This document shows, piece after piece, positions 5,689-13,465 of a stretch of DNA of 15,934 bases (the first letter of the stretch is position 1; each line of letters starts with the position of its first letter). The stretch is taken from NCBI GenBank assembly GCA_934446475.1, contig CAKSEH010000022.1, forward strand, positions 1 through 15,934, given 5' to 3'. The position numbers and the translations under genes are program-made. The notes beneath the pieces are model-generated. The model was not told the origin of the DNA and ran no database searches. It worked only from the letters and a program-made list of their open reading frames with translations. This DNA is from an uncultured Eubacteriales bacterium (GTDB lineage Bacteria > Bacillota > Clostridia > Oscillospirales > Acutalibacteraceae).

Positions 5689-8600
5689 ATGAAAAAACTG
5701 TCAGTTTTCTGCCTTGTTGCGGCTATGCTGCTTTCTATGTTTTCCGTTTTGACCTATGCGGAGAATTCCGAGAGCATAACTTTGTTTTATGATGATTATT
5801 ATACTTTTTCGGACGCAAAAAGTATCGTTTCGTCGGATACCGGTCTTTTGTCCGTCAGCGGAAATACCGTACACGCAATCGGTATTACGGGGGATGATCC
5901 CGTTTCGTGCACGGTCGACTCAAAGGAATATCTTGTAACAATAAAAAAGGCAAAAATAAATATTGCGGTTGTTGCAGGGCAGTCAAACGCATCGGGTGAA
6001 ACTTCCGGGGTGGATTCGGACATTCTTGCCGAATACCAAAGAGTTATTCCCGACAGCGGAACCGCTTATTTATGGCAGGAAAACGCATCGGCACCTGTCG
6101 ATTTCAATGACGGCAAATCGTATTCAAAAGGCGGTTTCAGGGGAGCTTTTGCCGCAGAATGGTATGCTCTTTCAAGCCAAAGGGGAACACCCGAGAAAAC
6201 CGTTACGGTGTTTGGACTGAATTACACCGCAACACCGGGTGAGAAGATATCCGAATGGGTATCGGATGATACATCAAAGGCCCGCCACGATAAAACTGCG
6301 GCTATGTTTAACGCTTGCTACGATTATTATACAAAAGGCGAAGGATCAAAATATTTTGAACTTTGCAGCAGCGGAATGTATTGGCTGCAGGGAGAGAGCG
6401 ACAAATCTCAGACAACGGAGTATTATTATAACGCTTTTTCGTCTCTTTGGAACAACCTCAAAGCAGAAACCGAAAATCATCTTTCTTATTGCGCTTTTAT
6501 GCGTGTAAGGGGATCTAAAACAAGCGACTGCTCGCTTGCTTTCAGCGGACCTGTAGTTGCACAGTATCAGCTTGCAAATGAAAACAGCGATATATTCGTT
6601 GCCTCAAACATAACGGAAAACTGGGCGGCCGATAAGACTGCCGACCTTCAAAACACAGTAAGTGTTGATGTTTCAAATTATCATATATTCGGTGACGGAC
6701 AGTATGACGGTATAGTAAAAAACGGCGTGCTCACCGAGCAAATAAGAGCACTTTACGGTGGACTTCACTACAGTTATCTCGGATATGCCGTAATAGGCGC
6801 AGACGCAGCTTATAATATGTATCGCTCGCTTAATTGCCCCGATAATAATGTGACGGTTGCAGCGGCAGACGGAAAGGCAGGCAGCGTAATTTCCTCTGCC
6901 GGCGGACAGATAGATCATAGTACCCTAAACGGAAATATCTTGGTTTATGCGACTCCCGGATCAAGCGCCTCAACCGTCAGATCAACAGTTGCCTGCACGG
7001 GAGACGGAGCAAGAGATATAACAAAAGCGGTGCTTAACGGGATTTCGTCAAAAGACACGGCGTTCCTTATTAACCGTGAGCGGCTTTTAAATTATGTTGA
7101 CCCTTGTTTATCGGTGCAGACCTCTTTCGGCACCGTACCCGTAAAGGTGCTCACAGGTGTTGCCGAAAATCCCGATCCGTTCGGCGAAGACGATTCAAAC
7201 GGTGTTTTTTACCATTTTGACTTTACCGACGCCGCTTCTTATAAAAAGGGCCTTGACGGCAATAAAACGGTAAGCGGAGAAGAGGCGCTGAAAATCAGAA
7301 CCGCTTCGGACAGCACGGCATACGGTGTAATGGAGTATAACAACTCTGAAAACACAGGGCTTTCGTTTGACGGTGAAAACGGTCTTACAAGGTCGGTTTC
7401 CGCCTCCGATATGTTTTTGCTTTATAATAAGGAAGGCGAAAACGGAATAACTGCAACTCTTTCAAACGGGTTTGTCGTAGAATTCACGGCGAAGTTTGAT
7501 TCCGATAAGCATGCAGGCATTCTGCTCGGCTCTTTAGGCAGTAATTCATACGGCGCACATCCGTTTGTGTTCAGATATAATAGTGAGTTCACTATGGGCG
7601 GTTCAACCCCTTCCGTTAGATTTGCGATTCAAAACGGCAGCGTCGATTATACACAGAATGCGACATATCGTTTTGAATATAAGGACGGGTCTTTAAAGCT
7701 TGTAATAACCCAGGGCGAAACAAAAATCGAAGCTCTCGGAACAGTAACGGGAGAACTCACCGAAAACTTTTACACATTTAAAACATTTATGCCCAATTTC
7801 AGAACCGAATATAATTTCAAGGGTTCGGTTTCGGACCTTAAGATCTGGACTTCGTATTATTACGGTGTCGAATTTGACGGTTCTCCCAAAAGCACATACA
7901 CGGTCTCAGGAATCAAGGACTGCGTTACCGCCGACAGTAACCGGTTCACCGTGACAGGCAACGGAGTATATAAAGTCGAAAGTGTTTTTTTCGGTGAAAA
8001 GGAACTTATTCCTGATGAAAACGGGGTATATACACTTAACAATGTAAATTCGGATATTTGCCTCACGGTAAACACAAAGGCGCAAATAGGCGATCATACG
8101 GTTGATAACGGAACGGTTATTAAAGAAACTGAGTGCTTGTCCGCAGGAATAAGGCGGTATCATTGCACTGACTTAAACTGCGATTTTTACTATGATGAGG
8201 AAATTCCCGCTTTAGGCCACGATATGGACGGCGGTACGGTAAAATTCAAACCCACTGCGAACGGAGTTGGTCTTAAGGTCTACAGCTGCAGGAGAAGCGG
8301 CTGTGAATTCACCGAAAACGAGTGGCTTCCTGCGCTGTCACCCACATACTATCATTGGGATTTCAAGGATTATTCCGCTTACGATACGTCATCCGGATAC
8401 AAGGTAAAAACTGCGCCCGACAGTGAGGCGGCAGGTTGTGTTCAGTATACATCGTCCGACTCGGGTGAACTGAGCTTTGACAGTTCGCTCGGAATAGTAA
8501 GAGAAAAAGAGTCAACTTCTGCCTTTGAGATAATAAACAAAGACAAAACGAGCGGAATAACGCTTTCCCTCACAAACGGCTTTGCCATTGAGTTTACCGC

Positions 8601-9594
8601 CGCCTTTAATGCCGACGGATACAGTATTTTGCTCGGAAAGAATAACAAACAGGGCCAGGGACATCCATACATTTTCAAATCCGGATCAAAGAGCTTTACT
8701 ATCGGCGGTATATCGCCTAAGGCTTCGTTTAATATTCAAAGCAGTAATTTTTCCGCTTCGAATCCGGCAACATATCTGTTTACCTGTGACGGCGAGAATT
8801 TCAGAATGAAGGTCACTCAAAACGGCGTTGTATGTTATGACGATTATCTCATTTTCGACTCTGCGGTGAGCGAAAATCATTTTACCTTTGCATATCTTTT
8901 CCCGAATTTCAGAACAGGCAATAATTTTTCGGGTTCGCTTTCCGATTTAAAGATTTGGACCTCTTATTGTATAAACGATACCGAGCTTAAGAATGTAACA
9001 TCGGATATCGAAAATTGGTACGCCGAAAGCGGACGGTGCGTGTCGCAGATAGCGTCTGTCTTAAATGACGGTTCGCTTTATATAAACGGCGGCACACTCT
9101 GCTCAAAACTTTTCAGGCTTACCGGTTCAAAACAGGGCAAATCGGCTGTTATAAAGCTTAGGGTAAGAGGAAAGAGCGCACAGATATCCCTGTTGAAGGA
9201 CGGCACGGCGGCAACGCTTGACAGCATCGCTGCGGCTGATGATTATACAGAGTTTGTAACATCACCCGTTGTTCTTGACAGGGAAGATAACCTGCTTTCG
9301 CTTATGATAACCGCAAACGGCACCGAGGTTTCCGAAATAACTCTTATGTACCTTGACGAAGGCGGAATATCAAACCCTGTCAATACCGACGGCTCGCCTT
9401 ACGGTTATGATTACGGCGATGTAAACTGTGACGGTAAGGTAGATATTCTTGATTTTGTAAGAATGAAGAAGAAAATTGCCGGTGTTAAAGGAACAAATAT
9501 TTATCTTGCGGCGGCAAATCTTACTAAGAAGGAATCGCCTCTGCCGGACGGTGAGGATATTGCGTTGCTCGTTAAGAAAATAATTGAACCGTAA
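5689..9594 (+). CDS. Secreted multidomain SGNH/SASA-type esterase with dockerin
   Basis: A 1301-residue secreted enzyme, probably removing acetyl groups from plant or host glycans. A signal peptide (1-24, ending LTYA) and a short beta region precede an SGNH hydrolase domain (about 88-380): nucleophile Ser99 in GQSNASGE, block QGESD (234-238) and catalytic His360 in GGLHYSYLGY. The Asp usually three residues before that His is Gly357, so the catalytic acid is missing from its normal place. Two homologous LamG/concanavalin-like domains (about 507-728 and 887-1095) both end PNFRT..NF.GS.SDLKIWTSY. Between them is a Cys-rich segment (about 800-883) with IPALGHD, a linker repeat common in Clostridia. 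A further beta module (about 1100-1225) leads to a C-terminal dockerin whose first calcium loop, DVNCDGKVDILD (1244-1255), is canonical and whose second is degenerate. GAGG lies 11 nt upstream of the ATG. It is a single-gene unit. Confidence 0.88.
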   Translation: MKKLSVFCLVAAMLLSMFSVLTYAENSESITLFYDDYYTFSDAKSIVSSDTGLLSVSGNTVHAIGITGDDPVSCTVDSKEYLVTIKKAKINIAVVAGQSNASGETSGVDSDILAEYQRVIPDSGTAYLWQENASAPVDFNDGKSYSKGGFRGAFAAEWYALSSQRGTPEKTVTVFGLNYTATPGEKISEWVSDDTSKARHDKTAAMFNACYDYYTKGEGSKYFELCSSGMYWLQGESDKSQTTEYYYNAFSSLWNNLKAETENHLSYCAFMRVRGSKTSDCSLAFSGPVVAQYQLANENSDIFVASNITENWAADKTADLQNTVSVDVSNYHIFGDGQYDGIVKNGVLTEQIRALYGGLHYSYLGYAVIGADAAYNMYRSLNCPDNNVTVAAADGKAGSVISSAGGQIDHSTLNGNILVYATPGSSASTVRSTVACTGDGARDITKAVLNGISSKDTAFLINRERLLNYVDPCLSVQTSFGTVPVKVLTGVAENPDPFGEDDSNGVFYHFDFTDAASYKKGLDGNKTVSGEEALKIRTASDSTAYGVMEYNNSENTGLSFDGENGLTRSVSASDMFLLYNKEGENGITATLSNGFVVEFTAKFDSDKHAGILLGSLGSNSYGAHPFVFRYNSEFTMGGSTPSVRFAIQNGSVDYTQNATYRFEYKDGSLKLVITQGETKIEALGTVTGELTENFYTFKTFMPNFRTEYNFKGSVSDLKIWTSYYYGVEFDGSPKSTYTVSGIKDCVTADSNRFTVTGNGVYKVESVFFGEKELIPDENGVYTLNNVNSDICLTVNTKAQIGDHTVDNGTVIKETECLSAGIRRYHCTDLNCDFYYDEEIPALGHDMDGGTVKFKPTANGVGLKVYSCRRSGCEFTENEWLPALSPTYYHWDFKDYSAYDTSSGYKVKTAPDSEAAGCVQYTSSDSGELSFDSSLGIVREKESTSAFEIINKDKTSGITLSLTNGFAIEFTAAFNADGYSILLGKNNKQGQGHPYIFKSGSKSFTIGGISPKASFNIQSSNFSASNPATYLFTCDGENFRMKVTQNGVVCYDDYLIFDSAVSENHFTFAYLFPNFRTGNNFSGSLSDLKIWTSYCINDTELKNVTSDIENWYAESGRCVSQIASVLNDGSLYINGGTLCSKLFRLTGSKQGKSAVIKLRVRGKSAQISLLKDGTAATLDSIAAADDYTEFVTSPVVLDREDNLLSLMITANGTEVSEITLMYLDEGGISNPVNTDGSPYGYDYGDVNCDGKVDILDFVRMKKKIAGVKGTNIYLAAANLTKKESPLPDGEDIALLVKKIIEP

Positions 9595-9653
9595 TATTCT
9601 TCATACAGAAAATACCGATAAAACTTTTTGGCATAGTAAATACGGATAAAATG

Positions 9654-9685
9654 AAACACCCCTGTCGGTTTCGGCAGGGGTGTTT
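9654..9685 (+). terminator. Terminator of the esterase gene
   Basis: AAACACCCCTG and CAGGGGTGTTT form an 11-bp stem, extended by three more pairs around a GTTT loop, 60 nt after the esterase stop. The T-tail is only TTTA, so it is a stable hairpin but a modest intrinsic terminator. Confidence 0.7.
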
Positions 9686-9895
9686 AGTAATCTGTGTTGC
9701 TGAAATTTTGATGTTTTTAAATTCCGCTCTTTCGGCATATGGTAAAATCATTCTCTCGCTCTCGGAAAAGCGGTTGCATAGCGTATAGCAGAAAATGAAG
9801 CGGCTGCGTTTTTACTGTAAGACAAAAAAGAATGTTTTGTTATCAATACGGGAAAAAGCCTGATAAGCACTAAGCAAAACTGCATTGACCTTTAA

Positions 9896-10112
9896 GGCTC
9901 CCTTCTTTTTATAGAGGTTATTTTTCTGTTAAAGAAAGATAGGGAAAATATCTAACTTCTGCAAAGCAAACAAAAGGCTCCCTTCTTTTCAGCGTAGCTG
10001 AAACAGAGGTTATTCCCCTATTAGGGGAAATGTCTGCGGAGCAGACAAAAGGGTGCCCGTTTTCGGAGAAAAAGCTGTCAGACGGAACGGCTGACTGAGG
10101 GGTATTCATTCA
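9896..10112 (+). repeat. Modular hairpin repeat, copy 3 (right unit, partly doubled)
   Basis: GGCTCCCTTC occurs at 9896 in a degenerate partial unit and again at 9976 in a full one. The full unit has TTTCAGC-gta-GCTGAAA (9987-10003), TTCCCC/GGGGAA, TGTCTGC/GCAGACA, GTCAG/CTGAC (10077-10095) and the closing GACTGAGGGGTATTC. No left unit precedes it. The doubled right unit mirrors copy 1. Confidence 0.75.
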
Positions 10113-10250
10113 TTGTGTTTTTATATTTTTGAACCTTTTTGAATTTATTGTTTATTTAAAATTCAAAGACAGAGACAGAAAAATGTACTCTTTTTGATAT
10201 TAAATTTTAATGTTTGATCGTTGATATTTAAGCCACTGTTCTGATTTGTG

Positions 10251-10571
10251 CTTTTTAACAATCCCTCAGTCCCTATCGGGACATTTCTCGCTGCGGCTCG
10301 GTCACCTTACGGCTCTGACAGTCCCTCGGACTGTCATTCACTACCGTTCGGCCGCCTTCGGCTACCCTTTACACAAGGGAGCCTATATATTCAATACGGT
10401 TTTACTGTTAAAATAAGGCTTTGTTGTCTTTTTGGCACCATTCTTTTCAGCGTAACTGAAACATAGGTTATTCCCCTATTAGGGGAAATGTCTGCGAAGC
10501 AGACAAAAGGGTTCCCGTTTTCGGAGAAAAAGCTGTCAGCCATTTGGCTGACTGAGGGGTATTCGTTCCTC
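10251..10571 (+). repeat. Modular hairpin repeat, copy 4 (complete)
   Basis: Left unit from CTTTTTAACAATCCCTCAGTC, with GTCCC-tatc-GGGAC, GACAGTCC-ctc-GGACTGTC, CGGCCG-cctt-CGGC and CCCTTtacacAAGGG modules. A spacer with TTTTACTGTT follows, then a right unit with TTTCAG/CTGAAA (10445-10461), TTCCCC/GGGGAA, TGTCTGC/GCAGACA and GTCAGCC-attt-GGCTGAC (10535-10552), closing GACTGAGGGGTATTC. This is the best complete copy in the window. Confidence 0.8.
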
Positions 10572-10714
10572 GTGAATTTATATTTATATTTTTTAACCTT
10601 TTCAAATTTCGTTTTTCTCGTTTAAAATTTAAAAATAAAATGAAAAACGAACTGTTTTTAATATTAAAATTTTAATGTTTATTCTTAAAAAATTGAACTG
10701 CTGCTTCAATTTTC

Positions 10715-10900
10715 TTTTAAAACAATCCCTCCGTCAAAGCTTCGCTTTGCCACCTCCCCTTACACAGGGCAGGCATTTAATTCAATGTAGTTTTACTGTT
10801 GAAATAAAGCTATATTGTCCCTTAGGCTCCCTTCTTTTTGTCGTAAGACAAAACAGAGGGGAGCTGGCGAGCAAAGCGAGACTGAGGGGTATTCTTTCCT
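10715..10900 (+). repeat. Modular hairpin repeat, copy 5 (short)
   Basis: Left unit AAAACAATCCCTCCGTC with CAAAGC/GCTTTG (10735-10749), the GGGCAGGCATTTAATTCAAT tail shared with copy 2 and the TTTTACTGTT spacer shared with copy 4. The right unit has TTTTGTC-gtaa-GACAAAA (10836-10853) but lacks the middle hairpins, passing straight to GACTGAGGGGTATTC. Confidence 0.8.
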
Positions 10901-10941
10901 TATAAGTTTATATTTAAATTTCAAATTTCTTTGCCATTTAT

Positions 10942-10986
10942 TAAAACAACCCCTCAGCCGATCATTCGGCCGAGGGGTCGTTTCTT
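10942..10986 (+). repeat. Minimal repeat derivative or terminator hairpin
   Basis: TAAAACAACCCCTCAG leads into a hairpin: ACCCCTC (10949-10955) with GAGGGGT (10972-10978) and GCCGA with TCGGC around a TCAT loop, then CGTTTCTT. It looks like the two outer ends of the repeat fused with the middle lost. By itself it would also serve as a weak terminator. Confidence 0.55.
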
Positions 10987-11126
10987 AAGTGTTCGATTTT
11001 TAACAATTTTTACTCTTTAGGCGGGTGAAAATATACTGTTTTGAGCAGATTCGGATTATTCTCGTCTGTCACAACGGGCTGACGAAAATAAAAAACGCCA
11101 TACCCGAAATCATTATTTTGAAAAAA

Positions 11127-11813
11127 TCAGGAATTTATATCGTACACCAAAAGCACATCGTCGCATACCGAGCGGATATCTTCTTTAAGCTTACCGAAAT
11201 CCTCCGGTGAGCCTATAAGGCATACCATTCCTATATGATTTTCATAACCGCTTTTCGGGGGAGTTATGTTAAAAAAGTAAGGCGGCTGTTCATATTTTCT
11301 GATAATTTCCGATACATTCTCAGTGTACTTGATATCGGGAATTTCAACATAAACATAAGCGCTGTTTTTGCGCTTTTTTTCAAATTTTCCGAGTGCAGTA
11401 ATACTGAAAAAAGATATAACTGCGGCAACGATTGCGCCCGGATAAAACCCGTAACCCAAAGCAACACCTATTGCGGCTGTGGACCAAAGGCCTGCGGCGG
11501 TTGTAAGTCCGGTAACAAGAGAGCGGTTTCTTACCATTATCATACCTGCTCCAAGGAAACCTATTCCCGATATAACCTGAGCCGATATTCTGAAAACATC
11601 GCCGTTGTTGCCCATCATATCCGAGACGAACATACTTGTAAGTGATGTTGTGCAGGCTCCGACGCAAACAAGAATGTGAGTTCTCAGGCCTGCCGCTCTT
11701 CCGTGCCGACCTCGTTCCGAACCTATCAGACCGCCTATGACAGCGGCTGCAATAAGCCTTAAAAATATCGCAAGAATATCGAATTCGTCGAAACTTACGA
11801 AAATATTACTCAT
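11127..11813 (-). CDS. mgtC: MgtC/SapB-family membrane protein
   Basis: A 228-residue inner-membrane protein of the MgtC/SapB family, linked in other bacteria to growth in low magnesium and to survival in hosts; the biochemical role is not settled. The N-terminal part has about four membrane segments (about 12-31, 44-66, 77-95, 100-140) with family signatures GGLIGSERGRHGRAAGLRTH (27-46), ISGIGFLGAGMI and GLTTAAGLWSTAAIG. The C-terminal part (about 152-228) is a soluble ACT-like domain. The start at 11813 has GGAG 8 nt upstream; a longer frame to 11849 starts upstream of any ribosome site. It has its own consensus promoter and is probably a separate unit from the glp cluster, though readthrough from that cluster is possible. 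Confidence 0.92.
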   Translation of the reverse strand: MSNIFVSFDEFDILAIFLRLIAAAVIGGLIGSERGRHGRAAGLRTHILVCVGACTTSLTSMFVSDMMGNNGDVFRISAQVISGIGFLGAGMIMVRNRSLVTGLTTAAGLWSTAAIGVALGYGFYPGAIVAAVISFFSITALGKFEKKRKNSAYVYVEIPDIKYTENVSEIIRKYEQPPYFFNITPPKSGYENHIGMVCLIGSPEDFGKLKEDIRSVCDDVLLVYDINS

Positions 11814-11840
11814 TTTCTCATCTCCAATAATAATTAGGTT

Positions 11841-11869
11841 ATTATACACTTAGAGATATATAAAGTCAA
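11841..11869 (-). promoter_or_regulatory. Sigma-A promoter of mgtC
   Basis: On the minus strand TTGACT (11869-11864), a 17-bp spacer and TATAAT (11846-11841). The predicted start is near 11834, giving a leader of only about 20 nt, so no Mg-sensing leader of the kind found ahead of enteric mgtC fits here. It lies directly after the stop of the DUF1667 gene. Confidence 0.8.
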
Positions 11870-11872
11870 GAA

Positions 11873-12220
11873 TTATTTTATGCTTTTTGTAGCGACGAGT
11901 TTGGCTGAAAAGATATTCTCCATAAGAACATCTCCCGAATTCACGGGAGCGTTTACCGTTATTTTTCTTATTTGTTCCATAGCCTCAAAAAGCTTATCCT
12001 TAGGTATGGGAGCTGAGGTTTTAACGCTTACCGTAATGTTTTTTCTGTTTGCTATCCTTACGGAAGAAGTGAGCGTCCTTACCGGGTTTGTACATTCTTC
12101 CTTTGCATATATTTCTCCCCGCTTGCAGGAGTTACCCGAAACAACCGGATTATCGGCATCGCCGCACACCTTGAGTCTGCATCCTCTCGGGCATATTATG
12201 CATACAAGTTCTCTTTCCAT
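11873..12220 (-). CDS. DUF1667 Cys-rich protein of the glycerol-3-phosphate oxidation operon
   Basis: A 115-residue soluble protein of the DUF1667 family. Six cysteines in the first 45 residues (Cys7, 10, 14, 19, 32, 43, in CIICPRGC, GNSCKRG and ECTNP) suggest a bound metal or iron-sulfur cluster. The rest (VRTLTSSV... to the end) is a small alpha/beta domain. Members of this family are regularly found after the two FAD oxidoreductase genes seen here, so it is likely a small subunit or electron carrier of the dehydrogenase complex. Its start codon overlaps the preceding stop by one base, indicating translational coupling. Function is inferred from this context. Confidence 0.88.
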   Translation of the reverse strand: MERELVCIICPRGCRLKVCGDADNPVVSGNSCKRGEIYAKEECTNPVRTLTSSVRIANRKNITVSVKTSAPIPKDKLFEAMEQIRKITVNAPVNSGDVLMENIFSAKLVATKSIK

Positions 12221-13464
12221 TACTGTTCCTCCAGTGACACGGTTATCGTTTCATTTATATCTTTTAAGAGTTCGGCTTTTACAACAAGCTTTTCCATTTC
12301 CCCGGGAGCCGCCTTGGGCCTTGAAAAAGCTGCAAGTTTTTTATCCCCGGAGCTTACTGTGTATACAACCTTTCCGCACGGTTTTAAAACACGCATAAAT
12401 AAAGAAATATCTCCGGCACTCGGATGCACCTTTTGAGGCAGAACATATCTTACCCCCGCCCCGGCGGCTGTATTGACCTCTTTTTCCGATGTATTCTCTC
12501 CCTTTACAAACCTTGCGGCGCTTTCCCCCGCAATTTGCGCTTCGTCCGAAACATAGTCCACGAGGTCGTGAACCTGAAGAACATTTCCGCAGGCAAAAAC
12601 CCCGGGTATATCGGTCTGTCTTGACTCGTCGACCTCGGCGCCGCCCGTAATTCTGTTAATCGGTATTCCTGCCCCTTTTGTAAGCTCGTTTTCAGGTATC
12701 AGACCTACGGATAAGAGCAGTGTATCGCACGGTATATAGCGTTTCGTCTTTTCTATGATATTGCGGTTTTCGTCAACCTCGGCTATGGTTACGCCCTCAA
12801 GGCGCTCTTTACCGTGTATCTCGGCAACCGTGTGGCTTAAATAAAGCGGAATTTTGAAATCTTCAAGGCACTGAACTATATTTCTGTTTAAGCCGCCGGA
12901 ATACGGCATTATTTCACAGACCGCTTCAACTTTTGTGCCCTCAAGAGAGAGTCTCCTTGCCATAATAAGTCCTATATCGCCCGACCCTAAAATGACGGCT
13001 TTTTCTCCCACTTTAAAGCCCTCGCAGTTTATGAGCTTTTGGGCTGTTCCCGCACTGTATACTCCGGCGGGTCTGCTGCCGGGGATTCCGAGAGCTCCTG
13101 CGCTGCGTTCACGGCAGCCCATTGAAAGAATCACGGATTTCGCCTTGATTTTAAGTATACCGTCACGGTTTTGAGCAGTAACTGTTTTATCGGAGGAAAG
13201 GGATATGACCGTAGTATCGGTATAGGTTTTTATGTTACGCTCTTCAACCTTTTTGCGGTAGACCTCGGCATATTCGGGCCCTGTTAATTCACGGCCGAGC
13301 TTATGAAGGCCGAATCCGCTGTGGATACACTGTCTGAGTATACCCCCAAGCTCCTCTTCACGCTCTATTATCGCTATACTTTTTATTCCCTCATCATATG
13401 CGGCAACTGCGGCAGCCATACCTGCGGGACCTCCGCCTATAACGACCGTATCGTAATTTACCAT
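12220..13464 (-). CDS. NAD(P)/FAD-dependent oxidoreductase, partner of GlpA-like protein
   Basis: A 414-residue two-dinucleotide-binding flavoprotein. FAD site GGGPAGMAAA (10-19), the family-typical GGILRQCIHSGFGLHKLGRE (40-59), a second Rossmann motif LGSGDIG (159-165) for NAD(P)H and the C-terminal FAD signature GVFACGNVLQVHDLVDYVSD. The last 80 residues form an extra C-terminal domain. It has no redox CxxC pair of the thioredoxin reductase kind. It probably passes electrons from the neighbouring glycerol-3-phosphate dehydrogenase to NAD(P) or another carrier. AAGGAG lies upstream of the ATG, which is 1 nt past the stop of the GlpA-like gene. Confidence 0.9.
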   Translation of the reverse strand: MVNYDTVVIGGGPAGMAAAVAAYDEGIKSIAIIEREEELGGILRQCIHSGFGLHKLGRELTGPEYAEVYRKKVEERNIKTYTDTTVISLSSDKTVTAQNRDGILKIKAKSVILSMGCRERSAGALGIPGSRPAGVYSAGTAQKLINCEGFKVGEKAVILGSGDIGLIMARRLSLEGTKVEAVCEIMPYSGGLNRNIVQCLEDFKIPLYLSHTVAEIHGKERLEGVTIAEVDENRNIIEKTKRYIPCDTLLLSVGLIPENELTKGAGIPINRITGGAEVDESRQTDIPGVFACGNVLQVHDLVDYVSDEAQIAGESAARFVKGENTSEKEVNTAAGAGVRYVLPQKVHPSAGDISLFMRVLKPCGKVVYTVSSGDKKLAAFSRPKAAPGEMEKLVVKAELLKDINETITVSLEEQ

Positions 13465-13465
13465 A

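Larger units (their letters stand above)
9686..11126. other. Gene-free 1.4 kb region filled with modular repeats
   Basis: No coding region with a ribosome site or recognisable product is present. Bases 9686-9895 hold nothing I can assign. From 9896 to 10986 the DNA alternates between hairpin-rich repeat units and AT-rich spacers of about 140 bp. Two spacers share a motif of about 28 bp ending ATTTTAATGTTT (near 10190-10217 and 10655-10683), so the whole block looks like a decayed tandem array with a period near 460 bp. Bases 10987-11126 hold nothing clear apart from the tail end of the mgtC transcript. Confidence 0.7.

Noticed and set aside
7860..8163. Antisense frames of 71 and 85 codons inside the esterase gene
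   Set aside because: Both are shadows of the long, clearly coding plus-strand frame and have no ribosome sites.
9896..10900. CRISPR array
   Set aside because: Repeats are long, unequal, internally palindromic and differently spaced, with no unique spacers of constant length and no cas genes.
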